The notes beneath the pieces were generated by a model. That model searched no databases. It was not told the DNA's origin and saw only the letters and a program-made list of their open reading frames with translations. 64,000 bases of DNA from Narthecium ossifragum (taxonomy: Eukaryota; Streptophyta; Magnoliopsida; Dioscoreales; Nartheciaceae), in contig OY986970.1 of assembly GCA_963920575.1 (NCBI GenBank), positions 21,025,274-21,089,273 on the forward strand, written 5' to 3'. Every line of letters begins with the position of its first letter. Position 1 is the first letter of the stretch. A program made the translations under genes and the position numbers. Below, in pieces: positions 12,115 through 23,520 of this stretch.

Positions 12115-13413
12115 CTAGCAGGATGCTACAAAGCGGTAAAAGTTACCTCTGGAGGCGGGTGGTGCTACAGTCAGTGGAAGCGGGTGCTGGGACAGGTAGT
12201 CCTGATCTGACGGCTGTACCTCGTCTGCGAAAGGGCGGTCGGGTAGGGCAAACACATGTCCCCCACCATCCGCTCTGGCTCTGCCTCCGCTGCGGCCTTG
12301 CTCGGCTCCACCTCTCTGCCCACGCCCAGCCCAGGCCTCTCCGCCTCGACCTCCCGACGGTGCCGCACCCTGCGAGCTCCGCCGCGGACAGTCCCTGCGG
12401 ATGTGCCCCGGCTGCTGGCAGTGGAAACACAGCGCTGGCCCACGCCCGGACTGCTGTCCTCGGCCTCCCTCCCAGGGAGCCTGCTGTGTGGGTCCCGCTG
12501 TCAGAAGGAGCTGGTCACCCTGGCGGGGCTGCTGCTGCTGGTACGGCTGCTGGCGGTACGACTGACGCTGCTGCTGCGGGTGCGCGTACCTCCGGTGCTG
12601 GTCTCGACGGTCGTGAGAGCTCTGGGACTGCTCACCTCCTCCCCCACCTGTCGCTGGTACTGGCTGGATAGACCTCGGCCTCCCCTGGCAACGTGGCTCC
12701 ACTGCCAACGCAGTACCCAAAACCGCGGAGTAGGTGGTCGCCTGGCGCGCGGCGATCAACCTTCTGATCTCCTCACGGAGCCCCCTCTCGAAGTGCTGGG
12801 CCCGGGCGGTAGGGTCGGCTGTCATTGGCCCAGCGTACCGGACCAAGTGCGTGAAGGTGGTGGCATACTGCTGCACCGTAAGAGAACCCTGAGTGAGACT
12901 GAGGTACTCCTCAGCCAACGCCACCCGTATACTGTAGGGGAAGTACGCGTCGAGGAAAACTGCACGGAAGCCCTCCCAGGACAACTGCTCTCCCCCTGCT
13001 CTGGTGGCCTGAACAGTGCGCCACCAGTCCTGGGCATCTCCCTCGAGCTGGAGTGCCGCGAGTCTGACCCGGAGGGGGTCGCTCTCGTCGAACAAGAGGT
13101 CAAGCAAACTGGTGACTCCGTCGAGCCACTCCTCGGCCGCTGACGGATCCCCGCTTCCGCCGTTGAACCTCGGCGGGTCCAACCGGCGGAACTCGAGGAC
13201 CTCAGACGCTAAGGAGCGCCTGGCGACGGGTGGGGGGACCTCCCTACGGCGAAAGGGGACCTCCACCTCGCCGCCCACCGCAGAGTCTGTCTCTGTCGCT
13301 GGTACGTAGGCCTAGTGCTGACGCTCCTCAGCCTCGGAAGTCTGCCGGACGTCGCTCGCCTCAGGAGGATCGTCACAGCCCAACTCGCGAGGACTGCCAG
13401 GCTGCCCTGCCAT
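12115..13413 (-). pseudogene. Element 3 gag (capsid and CCHC nucleocapsid), one in-frame stop
   Basis: The likely native ATG is complementary to 13411-13413 (MAGQPGSPRE). The frame meets a TAG at 13312-13314 (codon 34) and is then open to the terminator at 12115-12117. The capsid domain (Retrotrans_gag type) shows FNGGSGDPSAAEEWLDGV, WWRTVQATRAGG and FLDAYFP. A Gln/Arg-rich linker leads to one CCHC zinc knuckle, CFHCQQPGHIRRDC. After a Gly/Arg-rich stretch the frame enters the start of the protease linker (HVFALPD) and stops, so the deletion that removed pol fell there. Gag may assemble particles for trans mobilisation. The single stop could be a late mutation. Confidence 0.88.
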
Positions 13414-13601
13414 CTGTACCAACAACAGAAACACGAGTTCCACTCGTCAAAGACGAAAACAAACTGCACTCAGCAAAGATATACAAACACACTCAGCGGA
13501 AAAGAAAGCAGGCAAACAGGGATGTTCTAACTCTAGAACTACCCCAACCCATGCACATCTCCGCAGAGACCCGATCCAGTTCCCTGGGATCTACAACCTA
13601 T

Positions 13602-13613
13602 GCTCTGATACCA
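13602..13613 (-). other. Primer binding site of element 3, initiator tRNA-Met type
   Basis: The minus strand reads TGGTATCAGAGC, the standard plant iMet primer site, 2 to 3 bp inside the 5' LTR that starts at 13617. It confirms minus orientation. Confidence 0.88.
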
Positions 13614-13616
13614 AGC

Positions 13617-15976
13617 TGTCGCACCCCGAACCGCGGACGCCACACCGGGCCGGGACACGAGGGGGAAAGAACCTACAACTACTAGCCTCAACTGGCAGAA
13701 ACAGTTGAGACTAACGCACAGCTGGCGGAAACAGCTGACAACATGCACAAGCGGAAGCAAACCACTACAACATCTATTAACATCTATTACAAAACAGATA
13801 TTAAAGAGTTAAACAGAATTTACTACAACAGGATCTACAAGGGATCAACAGTCCCCAAAAAGCTACAGCACCCACCGGGGTCTCCGCAAAGGCACAAACA
13901 AAACCATCCTGACCCTCAGACATGGTCAGGAGCCGGCGCGCCACCACAAGACAATCGATGGGGAAGCACCGGAGAGGAGCTGGGACCCGCACCTGCAAAC
14001 AACACAGTCAAGGTAGGAATGAGCAACAGCTCAGCAGGGTCCTACTCTACCACTCTCGCTAAGAAGGCAACACTAAACGAACCAACCCTGAAGCCAAGTA
14101 CTGAGGCTTGCCAAGGATCCCATAAATCCCTCCAATAACCCGAAGGACTCCTATCCCAAGTACGCCCCTCCGACAACCACTGCTCAGGGGTGGACAACTC
14201 CGACAATCCCTGCCGCAGGGTGGGCATAGCGCTACTGGTAGGACACCCTTCTCCAAGCGGGATCTCCACACTTGGCGGAGCGACCGAGGTTAAGACTACC
14301 ATCTCTCAGTACTCCAAGCAGCAGAGCCAACACGACCCCTAACTCCTGACCAAAGACTAAGTCTAGCCAGGGAGTCCATCGATCCCATCGATGTTTCCCT
14401 CCCCAAGGTTTCCTGTCCAACGTACGTCCCTCCGATAGCCACTGTTCGAGGACTGGGCTACCTCCGACGGTCCTTGACACAGGGTGGGCCAGACGATACC
14501 AGTAGGACACCCTTGCCCGTGCTGGCCACCAGCATGGGGACACAAGTCGGGTAACGGCATCCACCACTTAGCCTTTGATCACCGAAGTCCACGGGTCAAC
14601 CCCACCCAGTCTAACCTAGCATGTCTAATGCACAGGAAACAGGGCAGGATATGAATAAGGAAAGCAGTAACAAACAACACAACAGGGGCACACCTTCGGC
14701 CCATTTATTCTAAGCACTCCCGAGGATCGTGACTTCCTTCGGTTCACCACAAAGCGATAAGCATTCAAGCATGAGGAGTAACATGATAAGCCCTAGGGGC
14801 AGAACCATCAAAACCACTTAGATGCGAAGCCCCGCGGGCAAGACAGCATTTAAAACAATAAAAGTCCTCCCTGCATCGAAGGAGATCGATCTCATCTAGG
14901 GATGAGATCGATCTGCATCGAGGCGATAGGTACCAGACCTGGTCACCCCCACGGGATCGATCTCCACCCATATGGAGATCGATCTCGTAGGTGATTCAAG
15001 AGACACCCCAGCCGACCGCCAAGAGATCGATCTCCCTCCCAGGGAGATCGCTCTCGCTCGGGCGGGGCGGGCCACCCCAAACGAGATCGATCTCATCCCA
15101 TGAGATCGATCTGGATTGGGTTCACCGGCGGCCGGACGGCGAAGAATACCACCGAAAATCTCAACCACACCTCACCAAACTAGGTGGGCTGGTAGATCCA
15201 AGTGCCACGAAGCTACTCAAGGCTTCAAAACCAGAAAACATCAACTACACAAGGAGATCCATCGAAATCAAAACCGGATTTCAAACCCTCATAGCAAGCA
15301 AGAGTTTTGAGTAAGAACCCTACCTCCACAGAGCTGCCTCGATCCACGAATCCTAGCCAAAGATCTTCCTCACGCCGTCACGATTCCAACGAGCCTTCAA
15401 GCGCCGAGAACGGTGGCAGGAGGAGGGAGAACGGAGGAGGAAAAGGGGCTGCTGGGACAGGGGAAGAAAACAGGGCTCTCCCGAGGAAGAAGAAGGAAAA
15501 CGCAGCCAAGGAGAAGGGAAGGGGAAGGGGCTAAGGCCGGGGAAAGCCGGCGAAGGCGGGGGAAAGGCGAAGGAGGGGAGCAAAAGTCTCCCCTCCCCTG
15601 ACAGGGGAAGCGACGGCCATCGCCGTGGCCGTCCTTCGAACGCCACCGCCAACGACTTCCAGGCACAGAGAGATCGATCTCCATGCCATGCAGATCGATC
15701 TCCCTTGCCCAGAATGGCAACCCCCAGGCACAGAGAGATCGATCTCCAAGCCATGCAGATCGATCTCCCTTGCCCAGAACGGCACCCTTGGGCTGAGACT
15801 CAGGCCCAAGCCGAGAATTTCCGACCTCGGGTCCACCTAACCTTTCTAAACAAACACAAGCATCAAATAAGGTCTGTGTGTGCACACCCAGTGTGAAACG
15901 ACCACCAAGGCGCAATTTCCCAAATTGCCCTTGGGTCAACAACAAGCCAAAGGAAAAAGAGGGGCAGGTCCTCACA
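13617..15976 (-). mobile_element. Element 3, 5' LTR
   Basis: 2360 bp, pair of 9684-12043. It begins TGTCGCACCCCGAACC at the primer site and ends CAGGTCCTCACA, followed by the TGCGA target duplication. Confidence 0.9.
14858..15778. repeat. GAGATCGATCTC palindrome clusters (element 3 5' LTR)
   Basis: Two clusters, 14858-15108 and 15668-15778, match those of the other LTR at the same offset. Some sites changed between the two LTRs: the gatgagatcgacctgc site of the 3' LTR is an intact gatgagatcgatctgc here. One copy in each such pair therefore keeps a better palindrome. Confidence 0.78.
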
Positions 15977-18900
15977 TGCGATCTGCGTAGCTCTTCTGCC
16001 TGCTCTGCGCTGTCAGAAGCCTCTGCCTAATCTGAGCCAACCTCTTTGACGAATGTCTAATGATGTCTAGATCGGTAAGGGACGCCTCCCCAACCTCAGT
16101 CCAACACACCGGTGAGCGACACGGTCTGCCGTACAACGCCTCAAAGGGTGCAAAACCCAAACTAGCCTGAAAGCTGTTGTTGTAGGCAAACTCCACCAAA
16201 GTCACGTGCTGCTCCCAAGTACCTCCAGCGTCTAGCACACATGCCCTGAGCATGTCCTCCAACATCTGGATAGTCCGCTCCGACTGCCCGTCTGTCTGAG
16301 GGTGGAAAGCTGTGCTGGACGCCGATGAATCTGGGATCTCTGTCTGACACTATCGACACTGGGATGCCGTGCAGTCATACCACCTCGTCGATGTACCTCT
16401 GGCTCAGTCTGGCAACTGGATCTGTCGTCCTCATGGGGAGGAAATGAGCCGATTTGGTCAGTCGATCGACGATGACCCAAATCGCATCATTCCCCCTCGG
16501 TAACCTGGGTAGCCCGGTGATGAAGTCCATAGCTATATGTTCCCACTTCCACTCTGGCACTGGAAGTGGCTGCAACAAACCTGGAGTCCGCCTGTGCTCT
16601 ACCTTCACCTTCTGACAGGTGAGGCATCTTGAAACGAACTCAGCTACTGACCTCTTCATCCCGCACCACCAGAACTGTCGGCGAAGATCGTGGTACATCT
16701 TGGTGCTCCCGGGGTGAACGGTGAAACTGGAGTGGTGGAACTCATGAAGGATATCCTCTCGCAACGCCGGGTCTGCTGGAACTGCAACTCTGCCTCTGAA
16801 GAGTAGACCACTATCTGCTGACACTGTCCAGCCCTCAACCGCGTGCTCGGTGCCGACCGCAGCACGGGTCTCCACAAGCTGTGGGTCTCCAGCCTGTGCC
16901 TCAATCACTCTGGCTAAAAGAACTGGAATGCTGCGAACAGCATACAGGAAGCCACCTGTCGCCCGGTCCTCGAAGTCAAGCCCGAACTGACTAACTGTCT
17001 CTAGCATCTGCCACTGCCGAGCTGACATCGCTGCCAAGGTCACTCTGCTGTCTCTGGTCTGCCTGCTGAGAGCGTCTGCTACGACGTTTGCCTTACCAGG
17101 GTGATAATGCAACTCAAAGTCGTAGTCCTCTAGAAGCTCCATCCACCGCCGTTGCCTGAGGTTGAGGTCACGCTGGGTGAACACGTGCCTCAAACTCTTA
17201 TGATCAGAGTTCACCGAGAACCGCTCACCGTAGAGGTAGTGCCGCCACGTCTTCAGAGCGAAGACAACTGCTACAAGCTCGAGATCGTGGACTGGATAGT
17301 TCCTCTCATGGGTCTTCAGCTGCCTGGAACCGTAGGCCACCACATGGCCCTCCTGCATAAGCACACAGCCTAGACCCTCCCCACTGGCGTCGCAAAAGAC
17401 ACTGTAGCCGACGCCTCGCTCTGGAACTATCAGGATCGGTGCACTCGTCAGTCTGGTCCTCAACTGGATGAACGCCTGCTCGCCCGCCTCGTCCCAAACA
17501 AATGGGACCGCCTTCTGTGTCAACCTGGTCAGCGGCCCTGCAACCCAGGAGAAGTCCCGCACGTACCTCCTGTAGTAACCCGCCAAGCCGAGGAAGCTGC
17601 GGACCTCGAACACTGTCGCCGGTCTCTGCCACTGTAGCACTTCCTCGATCTTGGCCGGATCTACTGAAATGCCTGCCGCTGACACCATGTGCCCAAAAAA
17701 CTATACCTCAGGAAGCCAGAACTCACATTTGGAGGCTTTGGCATATAGCCTATGCCCCCTCAACAACTGCAACACTGTCCTTAGATGCTGCTCGTGCTCC
17801 CCCTCGGTACGTGAGTAGACTAGGATGTCGTCGACGAAAACTACCACGAACTGATCTAAGTGCGGTCGAAAGACCCTCTGCATCAGATCCATGAACGCCG
17901 CTGGTGCGTTCGTCAAGCCGAACGGCATCACCGTGAACTCGTACAACCCGTACCTCGTACGGAAAGCCGTTTTCGGGATGTCGCAATCCCGAATCCTCAA
18001 CTGGTGATAGCCGGTACGGAGATCGATCTTCGAAAAGACCGAAGAGCCTCGGAGCTGGTCGAACAAGTCATCGATCCTCAGCATCGGATACTTGTTCTTC
18101 ACCATCACCCTGTTCAGCTTCCTGTAATCAATGCAAAGACGAAGCGTACCGTCCTTCTTCTTTGCGAACAATACAGGAGCAGCCCAAGGTGACGTGCTGG
18201 CACGGATGAAACCTCTGCCAATCAACCCGTCCAGCTGGACCCTCAGCTTCCTCTGCTCTGCTGGTGCCATCCTGAAAGCTAGCAGAGAGATCGGCCCGGT
18301 ACCCGGTACAAGATCTATCTGGAAGTCTACTGCTCTGGAAGGTGGAAGGCCTGGTAGCTCGTCTGGAAAGACGTCAGCAAACTCACAAACTACTGCAGGC
18401 AAACTGCTCTCTCGACTGCCCTCTGCATCGAACAAGGAAAGGCGCGCCAGTAAAGCTGACAACTGGCCCTCGTGCCTGGGAAAGCAACCACACAAGAGGG
18501 AATCGGCCGACTGGCGATCCCCCAGCAAGACAAAACGAGCGCCGTCAGGTGTCCAAGCAGTCACCCTGCGACGGCCACAGTCGATGACGGCTTGGTATGA
18601 AGTCAGCCAATCCATACCGAGAATCACGTCAAACCCGACCATGTCTAGCACCCGAAGGTCTAGAAAGACACGGAGGCCCCCAACCTCCAACTCGCAAGAA
18701 CGGCAGATCAGCTCAACACGAGCCCCTCCGCTGACGGGTGTGTCTAAGTGTAGTGTGACTCCAAGTAGCTCAGTCTCTAGCCCTAGCGATGCCACACAGT
18801 CGCTAGCTACAAAGAAATGAGACGCCCCAGAATCTATCAAAACATCTACAAATGAACTGAAATGCTGGAAGGTACCTCTGAGAACAGGAGGGTCAACTGG

Positions 18901-19184
18901 GGCTGGTGGAAGAGCTAGAGTCTGCTGGGGTGGCGGGTACTGGTAGGGCTGGAAAGGTGGCTGAATGTAGTCTGGGTACTCGCGGTCTGCAAGTGCGTAC
19001 ACTCCCCCTCTCCCCCTCTGGGTCCGCCTCGACCTTCGCCGTGACCTCTGCCTCTCCCGGCTCCTGGTGTCCGCCAACCTCCGCCTGCTCCGCCACGAAC
19101 TGACTGTGCCCTCAACATCGGACAGTCTCGGTGAAAGTGCCCTGCCTGCCGGCACTCAAAGCACACAGGAGGTCCAAGCGCTAG
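15977..19184 (-). pseudogene. Element 2 pol: CCHC, protease, RT, RNase H, integrase core
   Basis: From right to left on the minus strand there is a CCHC knuckle ([14 protein letters not shown], about 19163-19122). It is followed by a frame change between about 19010 and 19120 into the protease (DSGASHFF, about 18834). Reverse transcriptase follows ([49 protein letters not shown] near 17830), then RNase H ([33 protein letters not shown]), then integrase HHCC ([33 protein letters not shown]) and core ([31 protein letters not shown]). Defects are an in-frame TAG at 17701-17703 between RT and the following [10 protein letters not shown], a TGA at 16375-16377, and a frameshift in the core near 16320. 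The set is that of a Tekay/Del-like element but is not functional. Confidence 0.9.
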
Positions 19185-20111
19185 CTACTGGCTCTGCCCT
19201 CCTCCGGACGTCTGCCCCTGAGGCCCAGCCGGAAGAAGTGGCTGGCCTCCCTGCCTGGGCTGCTGCTGGTACTGGGGTAGGTAACGCTGGTACGGCTGCT
19301 GGCGTCGTGAGTATCTCTGCTGCCTCCACGAACCTCTCCTGCCCTGAGCTGCTCTCTGTGGCTGTCCTCCGCCACAGGTGCTCGCAGACAACGCCGGCTG
19401 GACTGCCCTGGGACCCGGCTCCTGCAACTGAGCCTCAACAGCTAAGGCACAGTCCAGCGCCTCGGCGTACGTGCTAGTGCGCTGAGCCTCGATCAGCCGG
19501 TTGAGCTCGGTCCTAAGCCCCCACTGGAACTGCTCAGCTCTGGCAAGAGGGTCCGTCGACACCGCTCCGGCAAATCTGGCAAGTCTCGTGAACCTAGCCG
19601 CGTACTGTATTACCGACTGAGTACCCTGAGGAAGGGTCTGGTACTCACGAACAAGGGCCGAGCGCGCACTGCGGGGAAAGTACGCGCCAAGAAACGACGA
19701 ACGAAACACAGCCCACGATGGGTCACTCCCGTCCCTGGCGGCCTGGAAAGAGCGCCACCAGTCCCAAACGTCCCCGTCGAGCTGGAACGCGGCAAGTCTG
19801 ACCCGAACCCGGTCATCCTGGACGAATAGAGTGTCAAGGACGCGACTGACTCCCTCCAGCCAGTCGTCCGCCACCGCTGGGTCACCTCCAGCACCGCTGA
19901 ACCTAGGCGGGTTCAGCCTCTGGAAGTCGACCACCGCTGTCGCAACAACACGCTGGTCGAGTGGAGGAGAGACCTCCTCGGCGATGAAAGAAGCATCCTC
20001 CTCCACCACGATCTCAATCCTCGGCTCTGGCACTGGTGCAGGTCCCCGGGGCACGGCTGCGTTGGCCCCTAAGGCCCGTCGGGTAGCGCGCTGGCCGCGC
20101 GTGGTGCCACT

Positions 20112-21837
20112 TGATGAGTGCATGAAAGTGCACTCTGAACAACCTTAAAACCATCTCAATTGCTATATCTTCACCCTTAATCAACTTCTTTAGCACTATT
20201 TTTATACTTTTATATGCTTCACATAGTTGTTTGGAAAATGCAGGAAATTGGAGCTAAAAGAAGCTGAAAAGAGTATATGGATCAACTTCAATAATTAATC
20301 TGTACCTTCTCATGAAGAACCAGATGATGTGCCACATATGGTTGGAAAGCTCTTGAAGTCTAGATTCTGGGGAATTTTACGGTTCGTGATTCCGAGTTTC
20401 CTAGAGGAAGTTACGGCAATTTCAGTACCGATGCGCAGTCTGAATGGCAGAAAGGAAAATAAGCTGGAAGTCCGAGCGATCCGCCGATCGATCGGACCTC
20501 ACAGAATCGTGACAGAACATGCATTTTTTGGCTGAATATGATCCGATCGATCCCTCCTTCGCTCCTATAGGGTCCGATCGATCCGACACCAATGGTCCGA
20601 TCGATCGGACTCGGAAAAAGTCAAAAACAACGGATTTTTACTCAACCAATCGATCCAACATTCATAATCCGATCGATCGGACTTGGGAATTAAAGGGTGA
20701 CAGAACGTATGCTTTTTAGAGGAGCAGAGTTCGATCGATCCGTCCATCGATCGGACACGGGCGAAGTTAGAAGATTGGAGATTTCAAGAGACCGATCGAT
20801 CCAACATCCCGAGAAGGATCAATCGGACTTGCCCAGTGACAAAAATCAACGGTTTTGATTAATCTGAGTTTACTAATTCTTGGACCCTATAAATAGGAAA
20901 CTTAGGGCTAATCAAAGGGGACTTCTTGGACGTTTTTGGAGGCTTTTTCTGGACGTTCTCCAAGGGAAGAAGATGGAGGAATCTCCATCTATGGCCGAGT
21001 AATCTGCGGGCATGGCGGACGGATGATCTAGCGAGGACTAGGGCTTCTTCTCCAACAATGGTTCATAGTTTTTAATCTTTATTGTTAAACTCTTCTTATG
21101 TATTGGATCTTCACAGATTGCTTTGTGGTTAAACATTATTATAAATCCAGTCATGCTTCTTTTATGATATTGTGATCCCATAGTTATCTCCTTTGATTCT
21201 CCTACCGAGTCTCGTGAGACCTTTGCTATGCATTGCCCGTAGTGACAGCTGGTATTGTGTATTCTTAGGGATCTGGTAAGACAAGGTTGGGGCTCTAACC
21301 CGTGAGATCTTTGCTATGCATTGCCGATTGTGAGAGTTGGTATTGTGTATTCTTAGAGATCCGGTTAGAGTTAGGGCTTTGTCCCGATGAACTTTTGCTG
21401 CGCGTTGCCTGTAGTGACAGCCGGTATCGTGTATTCTTAGGTTTGGTTGGATGAAGTTAGAACTATAAAAAGGAAGAACCAATCGTAGGAAGAGATATTT
21501 ATATTTTATCAGATTCATAATTCTATATCTTCCGGTTAAGGCGATTGGGATGTGAATCCCTTAACTGAGTATTATATGAACCATTGAGAAGAGAAGAACC
21601 TTAATCCGAGTGAAGTGATTCTTGAAGCCTAGCCTTATCAAAAGCCTGATATCTTCAGTTAACATTACATTATCATTAATCCTTTGATCTAATTTAATTT
21701 AGTTAGCTTTCTTTATTGTTTTCAACTCATTGTTATCTGTGTTTCTGGATCTTTCCTGCTTGTCTCTCTGTGGATTCGACCTCTCTTATGCTGTACTGCA
21801 CCGCGACCGCTGTGCGTGACACATTTGAGCGACATCA
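20112..21837 (+). mobile_element. Solo LTR-B with 5-bp target duplication
   Basis: The 1726-bp block starts TGATGAGTGCATGAAAGTGC and ends GAGCGACATCA, flanked by CCACT at 20107-20111 and 21838-21842. A TATA box (TATAAATA) lies at 20888-20895. The TGATGA..ATCA ends recall Athila/Tat LTRs such as 763-2203, though the bodies do not align by eye. A CCGATCGATCGG array lies upstream of the TATA box. Confidence 0.9.
20474..20832. repeat. CCGATCGATCGG palindrome array in LTR-B
   Basis: About nine sites of the type (T/C)CCGATCGATC(G/C)G are spaced 15-60 bp apart. They lie in U3, upstream of the TATA box at 20888, unlike the LTR-A arrays, which lie downstream. Spacer sequences differ, so the sites rather than the spacers are the repeated unit. 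Confidence 0.82.
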
Positions 21838-22066
21838 CCACTACCCAAGACTGGACGGCTAGCCCGGCTCCCTGGCATTTGCACGTTCACCAGAGACGAC
21901 AAGTGTCCACCCGTAAGAACTCAAAACACAGCAGCAATCAATAAAATAAAAGCATAACACACATGAGCACGAACAAGCACACAGGGATGCTCTATTCCTA
22001 GAACTATCCCAAACCGCGCTCAAAACTTAACCGCAAGCCTAATCCTATCACTGAGACCTACAGCCT

Positions 22067-22078
22067 GCTCTGATACCA
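22067..22078 (-). other. Primer binding site of element 2, initiator tRNA-Met type
   Basis: The minus strand reads TGGTATCAGAGC. It lies 3 bp from the LTR border at 22082, where the expected TG end is CG on the plus strand, a single change. The segment 21878-22066 is the untranslated leader. Confidence 0.85.
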
Positions 22079-22081
22079 AGT

Positions 22082-23520
22082 CGTCACACCCCGACCCAGA
22101 AAACCCATCCAGAACGGGGCGTGAGGGTTCCTATCACTATTCATCTTCAATTGGCGCGATACAAAGCGGAAAAGACGGATAATTTGAATAATTTATATTC
22201 CAGAGGTGATACTGATATTCAATTCATATATATAAACATCAAGTTGTATTGATACAAGATACGATAATAAAATCCTCCAATGGACAGATTTATACAATAA
22301 TCCAAAATTCCTCAAAGGGTTTACAATATACAATTTATCAAAAAGTACAACAATCAATCCTCCAGCAACCTCAAGCACCTCAAGACGTACTCGCGCCACC
22401 AAAGGCTGATCCCGCCGGCTCCACAGAAGAAGAACTGCCGCCTGCACCTGCAAACGCAGCCCGGGTAGGAGTGAGCGATAAGCTCAGTAGGGTTCTACTC
22501 TACGGCACACTGAAAGGAGGAAAATAACAACAGTGTTGTCTTCCCGCTCAAGTCTAACGGATGCCACGGGTCCCACAACCCTGTCGATGTCCCAAGGGCT
22601 CCTGTCATGAAACCTCTCTCCTGAACATGTTACCAGGAGGCCAAGGAACAGTAACATGCAGGATCACCCTTACCCATGCTGGAATACCAAGCCTTGGGGA
22701 ACCACGTCGAGAACGCACCGACATCCATCCTTAGCACTTGGCTTTGGAAGACAACACGACCTCTAAACCTCAAACACTAATCAGAGTCAACTATCGCAAA
22801 TCCTCAATAACATGAGATTCCACTGTACAATCACACACTAATCCTGACTACCCAGCCACGGTCCTAAGGCTAGATCCGAGCTACTCGAGAGCCTCGGATC
22901 GGCGACCAAACCCATCGCCCGCCTAACCTCAGATGCCTCTAATGCACACAATGCATGAGCCTAGGCAAACATCTATCCTAGATGTCTCTACATGCCACAG
23001 CATCAGTTATAGGTTCAACATATATACAATAGCCCTCAACACTCGCCGGCAAGAGGCTAAGGTTCCACATTTCCACATTAGCTAGTACTCATAGCTAGCT
23101 AATGGTTAGGCAATCAAGTAAGCACTTAACTACAATCCAACACGTATTAAATGCAATCAATACCATAAATTAGCCCAAAAGGAAAATATACTCGAATCGA
23201 TCCTCCAACTCGATAGAAATCCTTTGAAAACTCTCCAAAATCCACTTGTAAACTTCCCAACATGTTTAAAGATCAATCACAATTGAAAGCCATTTGAGAA
23301 AAACCAAAAAACACTGTTCAAGGGCCCACAGTCGATGCGACGGTCAACCGTGAGGCCACGGTCGATGTCACGGTCGATCCGGCGATTGACCGTGAGGCCA
23401 AAACAAGGAAAACCCCAAAGGCGACGGTCGATCCACCCATCGACCCTGGGAAGCCCGAAACCAAACAGAGCCTGACGGTCGATCCGACGGTCGACCGTCA
23501 GGTAAAATCGGAAAAAAGGG
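22082..23520 (-). mobile_element. 5' LTR of element 2, truncated
   Basis: Collinear with 6701-8145 (same TATACAATAGCCCT, GCTAGCTAATGG and GGTCGACCGT stretches). The match ends near 23520, where an LTR-B sequence takes over, so the U3 half and TATA box are missing. The palindrome array here (23325-23505) is shorter than in the 3' LTR. The expected outer AGCTG duplication is absent for the same reason. Confidence 0.85.

Larger units (their letters stand above)
9684..15976 (-). mobile_element. Element 3: complete gag-only LTR retrotransposon
   Basis: The element is 6293 bp, with two LTRs of equal length (9684-12043 and 13617-15976) around a 1573-bp interior that holds a primer site and gag only. 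It is flanked by TGCGA at 9679-9683 and 15977-15981, the target-site duplication. It splits the integrase of element 2 inside the stretch before RRRPLEFTVGD. With no reverse transcriptase or integrase, it must have been mobilised in trans, presumably by a Tekay-like relative. The LTR termini (TGTCGC..CTCACA on the plus strand) resemble LTR-A, but the LTR bodies differ. Confidence 0.92.
19185..21877 (-). pseudogene. Element 2 gag, interrupted by a solo LTR-B
   Basis: The main block (19185-20111) encodes a capsid-type gag (FSGAGGDPAVADDWLEGVSR, WDWWRSFQAARDG, FLGAYFP, a Gln-rich tail). It stops at a TAG at 19185-19187, just upstream of the in-frame CCHC knuckle. The Met at 20123 lies inside the inserted LTR and is not the native start. 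The native ATG is most likely complementary to 21875-21877, beyond the LTR and its CCACT duplication. The early TAG could be a plain mutation; some retroelements read through stops between gag and pol, but other defects here argue for decay. Confidence 0.85.

Noticed and set aside
12256..13143. 295-aa plus-strand ORF opposite the element 3 gag, and the 229-aa ORF at 18131-18820
   Set aside because: They are antisense shadows of gag and pol caused by high GC content.
13602..13613. Possible tRNA gene at the tRNA-like motif (also 738-757 and 22067-22078)
   Set aside because: Only the 12-18 nt complementary to a tRNA 3' end are present, as in retroelement primer sites.
20474..20832. Array of short palindromes resembling a CRISPR locus
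   Set aside because: The sites are 8-12 bp with irregular spacing, lie inside plant LTRs with target duplications, and no cas genes exist; this is eukaryotic DNA.
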